A DNA stretch of 64,000 bases from DATAOG01 sp963782885. Its GTDB lineage: Bacteria; Pseudomonadota; Alphaproteobacteria; Geminicoccales; Geminicoccaceae. A program made the position numbers and the translations under genes. Shown piece by piece: positions 45,646-53,541 of this stretch. The DNA lies in assembly GCA_963782885.1 (NCBI GenBank), contig CAWALL010000008.1, forward strand, positions 620,001 to 684,000, given 5' to 3'. The notes under the pieces were generated by a model. That model saw nothing but the letters and a program-made list of their open reading frames with translations. It was not told the origin of the DNA and ran no database searches. Every line of letters starts with the position of its first letter. The stretch's first letter is position 1.

Positions 45646-46677
45646 TCAGACCGCGTCGGGCCCCCAGGTGTCGGCCAGCGTATAGCCCAAAGGGTAGGGG
45701 TCGCTCGGATCGAGCCCGAGCTGATGGATGCCGTGGATCCAGGCCCGGCCCGAGATCCGCGGCACGATCGCGGCCCGGTCGCCGACCGTGGTCGCCCGGA
45801 CGATCTCGGCGCGGAAGCTGCTGTCGATCAACGACCGCACCTCGATCGGCTGGCCCAGGCCGAGCTCGCCTTTCGCGTGCATGACCGCGAGCCGGGCCGC
45901 AGTGCCGGTGCCACAGGGCGAGCGGTCCATGCGCCCGGGATGGATCAACGTGCCGTTGCGCGGCGGCTCGCCCGCGCCGGCCGCCCCGGCGCAGAACATC
46001 ACGAAGCTGATCTCGCGCAGATCCGGGATCTCCGGGTGGCGGACCGGGATCTGCCGGCGTGCGGCGCGCCGGATCTGGCGCCCGAGCGCGACCATGTCGC
46101 GGGCCTCGTCCGGGGTCACCCGGAAGCCGCAGGAGCCCGCGTCGACCAGGCAGAAGTAGTCGCCGCCGTAGGCGACATCGACCCTGAGCGTGCTCCGGCC
46201 CTCGACCTCGAGCGGCTGCGCGAGATGCTCGACGAAGCTCGGCACGAATTCGAGCGTGACCCGCGCGCAGCGGCCGCCCTGACAGGTCGCTTCGGCGGTC
46301 ACCGGGCCGGCCGGGGTGTCGAGCACGACCCGGGTCGTCGGCTCGACCATCGGCAGCATGCCGGTCTCGAGCAAAACCGTGGTCACGCACATCGCGTTCG
46401 AGCCGGACATCGCGTGGCAGCCGTCCGCCTGCATGACCAGGAAACCGGCGTCGGCGCCGGCACGGGCCGGCGGCAGCAGCAGGTTCGCCGACATCTGGGC
46501 GCAGCCGCGCGGCTCGAACAGCGCGAACCGGCGGAGCCGGTCGTCGGTGCCGTTGAGGTGGCGCATCTTGTCGAGCATGGTCTTGCCGGGCACGTCGACC
46601 ACGCCGCCGGTGATCACCCGGCCGACTTCGCCCTCGGCATGGGCCTCCACGACCGTGATCATTCGCGACCAGCGCAT
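45646..46677 (-). CDS. Proline racemase family protein, Ser/Cys active site (hydroxyproline epimerase or dehydratase)
   Basis: A 343-residue enzyme of the proline racemase superfamily. Two cysteines act as acid/base in proline racemases and 4-hydroxyproline epimerases. Here the first position is Ser91 (in HAMSGSNAMC) and the second is Cys255 (in RSPCGTGTAARLA). In this superfamily Thr/Cys proteins are trans-3-hydroxy-L-proline dehydratases, while Ser/Cys proteins can be epimerases, dehydratases or both, so the reaction is open. It is cytoplasmic. The gene is divergent from the NADP reductase, sharing a 165-base gap that contains a 12-base palindrome. An ATG at 46662 is a possible alternative start (MITVVEAHAEG). 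Confidence 0.85.
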   Translation of the reverse strand: MRWSRMITVVEAHAEGEVGRVITGGVVDVPGKTMLDKMRHLNGTDDRLRRFALFEPRGCAQMSANLLLPPARAGADAGFLVMQADGCHAMSGSNAMCVTTVLLETGMLPMVEPTTRVVLDTPAGPVTAEATCQGGRCARVTLEFVPSFVEHLAQPLEVEGRSTLRVDVAYGGDYFCLVDAGSCGFRVTPDEARDMVALGRQIRRAARRQIPVRHPEIPDLREISFVMFCAGAAGAGEPPRNGTLIHPGRMDRSPCGTGTAARLAVMHAKGELGLGQPIEVRSLIDSSFRAEIVRATTVGDRAAIVPRISGRAWIHGIHQLGLDPSDPYPLGYTLADTWGPDAV

Positions 46678-46781
46678 CGCAGCCCTCGAGCGGACGGCAG
46701 GAAGCGGTCACCGGTGCTTCCCGCGGGCTTCCAGGACGGATGTCAAGCTGTTTTCGCGATCCGTTCAAGCAGTATTTCAAA

Positions 46782-46793
46782 AATCGCGCGATT
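46782..46793. promoter_or_regulatory. Palindrome in a divergent promoter region
   Basis: AATCGCGCGATT is a perfect 12-base palindrome placed in the 165-base gap between the proline-racemase-like gene (minus) and the NADP reductase gene (plus). The surrounding bases are locally A+T-rich, as expected for a promoter. It could be an operator for one or both genes. No regulator gene is adjacent. Confidence 0.35.
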
Positions 46794-46842
46794 GAATCGT
46801 TCCGGCCGCGTCCGAACGGTTGAGCTCTCAGGGAGGAAGGCG

Positions 46843-47868
46843 ATGGCGACAGGCAATCGGCAATGGCTGCTGGCAGCGCATCCCGTCGGACTGCCGGGAC
46901 CCGCGACCTGGCGCCTGGTCGAGCGGCCGGTCCCGGAGCCCGGACCGGGCCAGGTGCTGGTCCGCGGGCGCTATCTCTCGGTCTATCCCTACATGCGCGG
47001 CCGGATCAGCCCGGCCGCGAACTATGCCGCCGGCGTCCGGCCCGGCGAGGTCATGACCGGCGGCGGGGTCGGCGAGGTGGTCCGCTCCGAACATCCGGAC
47101 TTCCGGCCCGGCGAGATCGTCGAGAGCTTCACCTTCGGCTGGCAGGAGTACGCGGTCCTGGACGGCGAGCGCGCGCGCAAGGTCGACCCGGAGCAGGGAC
47201 CGGTCGAGAGCGCGCTGAGCTACCTCGGCCTGCCGGGGCTGACCGCCTACTTCGCGCTCCTCGAGATCGGCCGGCCGCAGCCCGGCGAGACCGTGGTGAT
47301 CTCGGCCGCGGCCGGGGCGGTCGGCCAGATCGCGGGCCAGATCGCGAAGCGCGCGGGGGCGCGCGCGGTCGCGATCGCGGGCAGCGACGCCAAGCTCGCC
47401 TGGTGCCGGGAGCTCGGCTACGACGCCCTGATCAACCATCGCACCGCGCCCGACCTGGAGGCCGCAGTCGCGCAGGCCTGCCCGGACGGCATCGACGTCT
47501 TCTTCGACAACACCGCCGGCCCGATCCACGACGCGGTCATGGCCCACCTCGCAACCCGCGCCCGGGTCATCGTCTGCGGCACGGTGGCGCTCGCCGATCG
47601 CTTCGAGCAGCCGGACATCGGCCCGCGCCATCTCCGCCGGATCCTGATCACCCGCGCGCGCGTCGAAGGCTTCTTGCTGTTCGACTTCGCCGACCGCTAC
47701 GAGGAAGGCCGGCAGGCGCTCGCCGCCTGGGCCAAAGCCGGCCAGCTCCGCCACCGCGAAGACGTCCTGGACGGCATCGAGCGCATGCCGGAGGCCTTCC
47801 TGCGCCTGCTCCGGGGCGCCAATTTCGGCAAGCAGCTGGTCCGGTTGGGCCGGCCGGGAACCGATTGA
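46843..47868 (+). CDS. Zinc-independent NADP-dependent reductase (leukotriene B4 dehydrogenase-like MDR)
   Basis: A 341-residue medium-chain reductase. The N-terminal VYPYMRGRI segment matches the family form DPYMRGRM. The cofactor site AAAGAVGQIAGQIAK and VCGTVAL are present, and the structural and catalytic zinc ligands of alcohol dehydrogenases are absent. Members reduce the double bond of alpha,beta-unsaturated ketones with NADPH. GGGAGG at 46831-46836 precedes the ATG by six bases. It is divergent from the proline-racemase-like gene. The natural substrate is unknown. Confidence 0.88.
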   Translation: MATGNRQWLLAAHPVGLPGPATWRLVERPVPEPGPGQVLVRGRYLSVYPYMRGRISPAANYAAGVRPGEVMTGGGVGEVVRSEHPDFRPGEIVESFTFGWQEYAVLDGERARKVDPEQGPVESALSYLGLPGLTAYFALLEIGRPQPGETVVISAAAGAVGQIAGQIAKRAGARAVAIAGSDAKLAWCRELGYDALINHRTAPDLEAAVAQACPDGIDVFFDNTAGPIHDAVMAHLATRARVIVCGTVALADRFEQPDIGPRHLRRILITRARVEGFLLFDFADRYEEGRQALAAWAKAGQLRHREDVLDGIERMPEAFLRLLRGANFGKQLVRLGRPGTD

Positions 47869-47975
47869 GCCATCAATCGTTGGCGATTCGAAAAGGAACC
47901 GCGATAATCAACCAATACGTGAATAACCTTATGTAACCTCAATCGAAGCGGGATTATTGGCGCTCGATCGCCGAT

Positions 47976-48004
47976 TTGACGCACGCCACCGGAATTGCTT
48001 AATT
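47976..48004 (+). promoter_or_regulatory. Candidate sigma-70 promoter of the CFA-synthase-like gene
   Basis: TTGACG at 47976-47981 and TTAATT at 47999-48004 are separated by 17 bases, in an A+T-rich stretch rare for this genome. Transcription would start near 48011, about 60 bases before the preferred ATG at 48074. Confidence 0.45.
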
Positions 48005-48073
48005 CTGCACTAAGGGCTCGGAGAAGAACCCGATCTGTCGTCTCTAGCGATGGGGCGCGGAGGACTGGTCGCG

Positions 48074-49300
48074 ATGCTGTTTGCAGAAATCGCTAGACGA
48101 GTTGTGCGCTGGGGCCGGCTGTCGATCGTCGACGCCAACGGGCGGTATCACGAGGCCGGCGGCGGCGACGGCCCGCAGGTGACCATCCGCCTGCACGACA
48201 AGGCCCTGCATCACCGGCTCGCGCTCAATCCCTACCTGCATCTGGGCGAGGCCTACATGGACGGCACGCTCACGATCGAGCAGGGCTCGCTGTACGAGCT
48301 CCTGGACATCTGCACGGCCAGCAGCGAGCACGTCGAGGCCAGCGCGCTCGGCCGGGCGCTCGGCATCGGCCGCAAGCTGCTGCGCCATCTCCACCAGTAC
48401 AATCCGGTGCCCCGGGCCCAGGCCAACGTCGCCCATCACTACGACCTGTCGGACCAGCTGTACGATCTGTTCCTGGACCGCGACCGGCAGTACAGCTGCG
48501 CCTACTTCACCCACCCGCACACCGACCTCGAGCAAGCGCAGGCGGACAAGAAGCGCCACCTCGCGGCCAAGCTGCTGCTGCATCCAGGGGCGCGGGTGCT
48601 CGATATCGGCTCGGGCTGGGGCGGGCTCGCGCTGTCGCTCGCGGAGGCCGGCGCCGGCGAGGTGCTCGGGATCACGTTGTCCGAGGAGCAGCTCAAGGTC
48701 AGCCGGGAGCGCGCCCGCCGTTGGGGCCTGGCCGACCGGGTCCGGTTCGAGCTGCGCGACTACCGCGAGCAGACCGGGACCTTCGACCGGATCGTCTCGG
48801 TCGGCATGTTCGAGCACGTCGGCGTCCGCCACTACCCGGAGTTCTTTCGCTCGGTCCGCGCCCTTCTGACCGAGGACGGCGTCGCGGTGCTGCATGCGAT
48901 CGGCCGCATGGACGGGCCGGGCGCGACCAACCCATGGCTGCGCAAGTACATCTTCCCGGGCGGCTATTCGCCGGCGCTCTCGGAGGTCCTGCCGGTGGTC
49001 GAGCGGCTGGGCCTGTGGGTCACCGACATCGAGATCCTGCGCCTGCACTACGCCGAGACTCTGCGCGCCTGGCACCAGCGCTTCACCGCCCAGAGGGCCA
49101 AGATCGCGGCGCTCTATGACGAGCGCTTCTGCCGGATGTGGGAATTCTACCTGGTCGGCTCGGAACTGACCTTCCGCCGGCTCGGCCACATGGTGTTCCA
49201 GATGCAGCTGGCCAGGCGCCTGGATGCGGTGCCGTTGACCCGCGACTACATTACGGATTGGGAGCGCGGCCGGCTCGACGCGGCGATCGCCGCCGAGTGA
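48074..49300 (+). CDS. cfa: Cyclopropane-fatty-acyl-phospholipid synthase-like methyltransferase
   Basis: A 408-residue SAM-dependent methyltransferase. An N-terminal lipid-binding region (about 1-110) precedes NVAHHYDLSDQLYDLFLD, a motif shared by CFA synthases and mycolic acid methyltransferases. The SAM motif I is VLDIGSGWGGLALSLA, and further conserved elements are YSCAYF, VSVGMFEHVG and HAIGRMD. CFA synthases add a methylene bridge to unsaturated chains of membrane phospholipids, often in stationary phase or acid stress. The ATG at 48074 follows GGAGG by ten bases and begins like the family (MLFAEIARRVVRWG); an ATG at 48050 would add eight residues. The function call is good, though close relatives can use other lipid substrates. 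Confidence 0.87.
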   Translation: MLFAEIARRVVRWGRLSIVDANGRYHEAGGGDGPQVTIRLHDKALHHRLALNPYLHLGEAYMDGTLTIEQGSLYELLDICTASSEHVEASALGRALGIGRKLLRHLHQYNPVPRAQANVAHHYDLSDQLYDLFLDRDRQYSCAYFTHPHTDLEQAQADKKRHLAAKLLLHPGARVLDIGSGWGGLALSLAEAGAGEVLGITLSEEQLKVSRERARRWGLADRVRFELRDYREQTGTFDRIVSVGMFEHVGVRHYPEFFRSVRALLTEDGVAVLHAIGRMDGPGATNPWLRKYIFPGGYSPALSEVLPVVERLGLWVTDIEILRLHYAETLRAWHQRFTAQRAKIAALYDERFCRMWEFYLVGSELTFRRLGHMVFQMQLARRLDAVPLTRDYITDWERGRLDAAIAAE

Positions 49301-49682
49301 GGCAGCCTGCCACGGGGGCTGGACGGCGGTTCAGCTGAGGTTTACTCGGTCAGGCGTAAATCTGATGGCCGATGCGCGCGCCGAAGCGGCGAGCGCCGCG
49401 TGAGCAACGCCCGATGGCCGATGCGGCTTGCCCTGCCGAGCTGTTGATCGACTCGATCCCGACCCTCGGCCGGAGCCGGCTGATCCTCGCGTTCCAGACC
49501 CCCCTGGGGCTGCGGCTAACTGACGCGGGCCTTGGCCAGCGCTGGCATTCCCCGCCCACGCCGCCGAGCCCATGGGGCGTCGATCGCGGCCGCCCGGCCC
49601 GTCTTTGGCTTCGCCGGCGACCGACCGGGCGCCAGCCCGATAGCTTGACGATGCAGCCCGACGTGCAGCGAGGATCGCCGCG
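49301..49682 (+). other. Intergenic stretch without a convincing gene
   Basis: About 380 bases before zwf. A short open frame (49414-49686) contains a plausible-looking start but is rich in Pro/Arg at the end, overlaps the zwf start and matches nothing known to me. No clear promoter pair or terminator was found. The zwf promoter must be here. Confidence 0.45.
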
Positions 49683-51164
49683 GTGAGCGCCCAGATCACG
49701 GCGGTCCCAGCGTTCGATCTGGTGGTCTTCGGCGGCACCGGCGACCTCGCCCGGCGCAAGCTGATGCCGGCGCTCTACTATCGCGACCGGGACGAGCAGA
49801 TCCCGCCCGAGAGCCGGATCGTCGGCGTCTCGCGCGGCGACCTCGGCCGCGACGGCTACGCCACCGAGATCGAGGCAGCGCTCCGCGAGCACCTGCCCGA
49901 GGCCGCGCTCGAGCCGGACTGCCTCGCCCGCTTCCTCGACCGGCTCGATCACGTCACGCTGGATGCGGTCGGCGCCCGCGGCTGGCCCGAGCTCGCCGCC
50001 AGGCTCCAGGAAGCCGGCGACCGGGTGCGGGTGTTCTATCTCGCGACCGCGCCCGACCTGTTCGGCCGGATCTGCCGCAACATCGGCGCCGCCGGGCTCA
50101 ATACCGGCGCCGCCCGGGTCGTGCTCGAGAAGCCGATCGGCCACGATCTCGCCTCGGCGCGCGCGATCAACGATCAGGTCGGCGCGGTGTTCGCCGAGGA
50201 GGCGATCTTCCGGATCGATCACTATCTGGGCAAGGAGACGGTCCAGAACCTGATGGTGCTGCGCTTTGCCAACTCGCTGTTCGAGCCCTTGTGGAATAGC
50301 AGCGCGATCGACCACGTTCAGATCACGGTTGCCGAGACGATCGGCATCGAGGGACGGGGCGCCTATTACGATCAGGCGGGCGCGCTCCGGGACATGGTCC
50401 AGAACCACATTCTCCAGCTGCTCTGCCTGGTGGCGCTCGAGCCGCCGACCTGCCTCGAAGCCGACGCCGTGCGCAACGAGAAGCTGAAGGTGCTGCGCGC
50501 GCTGCGCCGGGTCCAGGGCACCGACGTCGCCCTCAAGACGGTGCGCGGCCAGTACCGCGCCGGCGCCAGCGAGGGCGGTGCGGTGCCGGGTTATGCCGAG
50601 GAGATCGGCGCCGATGGGGGCAGCCGGACCGAGACCTTCGTGGTGATCAAGGCCGAGATCGCGAACTGGCGCTGGGCCGGCGTGCCGTTCTACCTGCGGA
50701 CCGGCAAGCGCCTGCCGGTGCGCGCCTCCGAGATCGTGATCCAGTTCCAGAACATCCCGCACTCGATCTTCGGTGTCGGCGGCGGCGCGATCCGGCCCAA
50801 CCGGCTGGTGGTCCGCCTGCAGCCGAACGAAGGCGTCGAGCTGATCCTGATGAGCAAGGACCCCGGGCCCGGCGGCATGCGCCTGCGGGCGACGCCTTTG
50901 AACCTGAGCTTCGCCGAGACCTTCCAGGTCCGGTATCCGGACGCCTACGAGCGCCTGCTGATGGATGTCGTGCGCGGCAACCCGACGCTGTTCATGCATC
51001 GGGACGAGGTCGAGGCCGCCTGGGCCTGGATCGAGCCGATCCTGGAGGTCTGGCAGGAGAGCGGCGAGGCGCCGAAGCCGTATACCGCCGGCAGCTGGGG
51101 ACCGTCGGCCGCGATCGCGCTGATCGAGCGCGACGGTCGCACCTGGCACGAGGATGGGGCATGA
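49683..51164 (+). CDS. zwf: Glucose-6-phosphate 1-dehydrogenase
   Basis: A 493-residue enzyme that oxidises glucose 6-phosphate with NADP(+) to 6-phosphogluconolactone, the entry to the Entner-Doudoroff and pentose phosphate routes. The nucleotide-binding motif VVFGGTGDLARRKLMPALYY starts near residue 14, and the active-site segment RIDHYLGKE contains the catalytic histidine region. Length is normal. The start codon is GTG. The stop overlaps the start of the eda-like gene (ATGA). The usual neighbours pgl and edd are not here. Confidence 0.95.
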   Translation: MSAQITAVPAFDLVVFGGTGDLARRKLMPALYYRDRDEQIPPESRIVGVSRGDLGRDGYATEIEAALREHLPEAALEPDCLARFLDRLDHVTLDAVGARGWPELAARLQEAGDRVRVFYLATAPDLFGRICRNIGAAGLNTGAARVVLEKPIGHDLASARAINDQVGAVFAEEAIFRIDHYLGKETVQNLMVLRFANSLFEPLWNSSAIDHVQITVAETIGIEGRGAYYDQAGALRDMVQNHILQLLCLVALEPPTCLEADAVRNEKLKVLRALRRVQGTDVALKTVRGQYRAGASEGGAVPGYAEEIGADGGSRTETFVVIKAEIANWRWAGVPFYLRTGKRLPVRASEIVIQFQNIPHSIFGVGGGAIRPNRLVVRLQPNEGVELILMSKDPGPGGMRLRATPLNLSFAETFQVRYPDAYERLLMDVVRGNPTLFMHRDEVEAAWAWIEPILEVWQESGEAPKPYTAGSWGPSAAIALIERDGRTWHEDGA

Positions 51165-51864
51165 CGCCGCCCGCGGCTGCCCCCAACGAGAGCGAGGTGC
51201 TGGGAGCGAAAGCCATGGCCGAACCGCAAGCTGGCCTGCATGAGCTGCTGACGACGGCGCCAGTCGTGCCGGTGCTGGTGCTCGAGACCGTCGAGACCGC
51301 GCTGCCCCTGGCGCGCGCGCTGCTCGCGGGCGGCCTGCCGCTGCTCGAGATCACGCTCCGGACGCCGAAAGCACTCGAGGTGATCCGGGCGCTCGCGGGC
51401 GAGATCGAGGGTGCGATCGTCGGCGCCGGCACCGTGCTGACGGCCGCCCAGTACCGCGATGCCGAGCGCGCGGGCGCGCGCTTCGTGGTCAGCCCCGGCG
51501 CGACGCCGGCCCTGCTCGAGGCGGCGGCCGCGGCGCGAGTGCCGTTCCTGCCCGGCGCGGCGACCGCGACCGAGGTCATGCGCCTGCTCGAGCACGGCTA
51601 TCGCCGGCTCAAGTTCTTCCCGGCCGAGCCCGCGGGCGGCGTCGCCTACCTCAAGGCGCTGGCCTCGCCGCTGCCGGAGGTGGCGCTTCTGCCCGACCGG
51701 AGGTATCGACGCTGCGCGTGCGAAAGGCGTATCTCAGTCTGCCCAACGTGATTTGCGTCGGCGGCTCCTGGGTCGCGCCCGGCGCGCTTGTGGCCGCCGG
51801 CGACTGGGCAAAGGTCACCGGGCTCGCGCGCGCCGCCGCAGCGCTCCGCGGCCCGGCCGAGTAG
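51161..51864 (+). pseudogene. eda: KDPG aldolase with two frameshifts near the C-terminus
   Basis: The first 175 residues are an intact 2-dehydro-3-deoxy-phosphogluconate aldolase: EITLRTPKALEVI, GAGTVLTAAQ, FVVSPGATPALLEAA, FLPGAATATEVM and the Schiff-base lysine region RRLKFFPAEPAGG. After LPEVA the frame breaks at about 51684-51686 (one extra base) and the next frame reads FCPTGGIDAARAK. It breaks again at the AAA run 51723-51725, where removing one A restores AKAYLSLPNVICVGGSWVAP to a stop at 51864. Both are single-base insertions. The enzyme splits KDPG into pyruvate and glyceraldehyde 3-phosphate. The correct protein would be about 233 residues (MAEPQAG at 51215 is an alternative start). 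Sequencing error is the likeliest cause. Confidence 0.82.
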
Positions 51865-51874
51865 GAGACGCCCC

Positions 51875-53528
51875 TTGTCGGCTCTGACCAGCTCCCCCGC
51901 CTGGCGCGCGCTCCAGCGGCACGCCGAGGCGATGGCCGAGGTCCATCTGCGCGACCTGTTCGCGGCCGACCCCGGCCGGTTCGAAGCGTTCTCGCTGCGG
52001 CTCGACGACCTGCTGCTCGACTACTCCAAGAACCGGATCACCGCCGAGACGCTCCGGCTGCTCCTCGACCTCGCCCGCCAGGCCGACCTGGAAGGCTGGC
52101 GCGCGCGCATGTTCGAGGGCGACAAGATCAACATCACCGAGCAGCGCGCGGTCCTGCACACAGCACTGCGCAACCGCTCCAACCGGAGGGTCCTGGTCGA
52201 CGGCCAGGACGTGATGCCGGCGGTCAACGAGGTGCTCGCGCGCATGCAGCGCCTTCAGCGAGCGGGTGCGGAGCGGCGCCTGGCGGGGCCATACCGGCGA
52301 GACCATCACCGATCTGGTCAACATCGGCATCGGCGGCTCCGACCTCGGCCCGCTGATGGTCTGCGAGGCGCTGAAGCCTTATCAGCGGGCCGACCTGCGG
52401 CCGCATTTCGTCTCCAACGTCGACGGCGCCCATCTGGTCCATACGCTCGAAGGGCTCGATCCGGCGCGCACGCTCTTCATCGTCGCCTCCAAGACCTTCA
52501 CGACCCAGGAGACGATGACCAACGCCGGCTCGGCGCGCGCCTGGCTGCAGGGCAAGCTCGGGCCCGATGCCGAGGTCGCCAGGCACTTCGTCGCGGTCTC
52601 GACCAACGCCGAGGCGGTCCAGGCCTTCGGCATCGACACCGCCAACATGTTCGAGTTCTGGGACTGGGTCGGCGGCCGCTACTCCTTGTGGTCGGCGATC
52701 GGGCTGCCGATCGCGCTCGCGGTCGGCTTCGAGCGCTTCGAGGAGCTGCTGGCCGGCGGCCACGCGCTCGACGAGCACTTCCGGACCGCACCGCTCGAGC
52801 GCAATCTGCCGGCGATCCTGGGCCTGCTCGGGGTCTGGTACCGCGACTTCATGGGCGCCTGCAGCCACGCTGTCCTGCCCTACGACCAGCATCTCCACCG
52901 GCTGCCCGCCTATCTCCAGCAGGCCGACATGGAGAGCAACGGCAAGTCGACCGACCGCGAGGGGCACAAGGTCGACTACCCGACCGGCCCGATCCTCTGG
53001 GGCGAGGCCGGCACCAACGGCCAGCACGCGTTCTATCAGCTGATCCATCAGGGCACCGAGCTGATCCCGGCCGACTTCCTGGCCGCGGCCGAGAGCCAGA
53101 CCCCGCTCGGCGACCACCAGGACAAGCTGCTCGCCAACTTCTTCGCCCAGCCCGAGGCGCTGGCCTTCGGCAAGACCGCGGATCAGGCGCGCGCCGAGCT
53201 CGAGCGGGCAGGGCTCCAGGGCGCCGCCCTCGAGGCGCTGCTGCCGCACAAGCTGTTCGCGGGCAACCGGCCGAGCAACGCGCTCCTCTACCGGCGCCTC
53301 GATCCGGCCACACTCGGCCGGCTGATCGCGCTCTATGAGCACAAAATCTTCACTCAGGGTGTGCTCTGGAATGTCAACTCGTTCGATCAATGGGGGGTCG
53401 AGCTCGGCAAGCAACTGGCGAGCGCGATCCTGCCCGAACTCGCGGGCAGCACCCCCGTGGCGAGCCACGACGCCTCGACGAACGGGCTGATCAATCACCT
53501 GAAGGCGCTGCGCGGCGGCGCCTCGTGA
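51875..53528 (+). pseudogene. pgi: Glucose-6-phosphate isomerase with one frameshift
   Basis: Read through one frame break, this is a full-length Pgi of about 550 residues. The N-terminal part (to VNEVLARMQ, about residue 125) is in one frame and the rest, from AFSERVRSGAWRGHTG, in the next. Removing one C at about 52250 joins them into the family consensus. Catalytic and substrate motifs are present: NIGIGGSDLGP, VASKTFTTQETMTNA, GGRYSLWSAIGLPIAL and the C-terminal HKIFTQGVLWNVNSFDQWGV-type segment. The TTG start at 51875 is seven bases after AGGAG. It interconverts glucose and fructose 6-phosphate. Given its central role and intact remainder, a sequencing insertion is more likely than true inactivation. 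Confidence 0.85.
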
Positions 53529-53541
53529 CGACAGGCAAGGT

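Noticed and set aside
49414..49686. Short frame upstream of zwf
   Set aside because: Overlaps the zwf start, has a Pro/Arg-rich end and no recognisable features.
51680..51730. Programmed frameshifting in eda
   Set aside because: There is no slippery heptamer with a downstream structure, the family is not known for recoding, and two insertions so close together fit sequencing error better.
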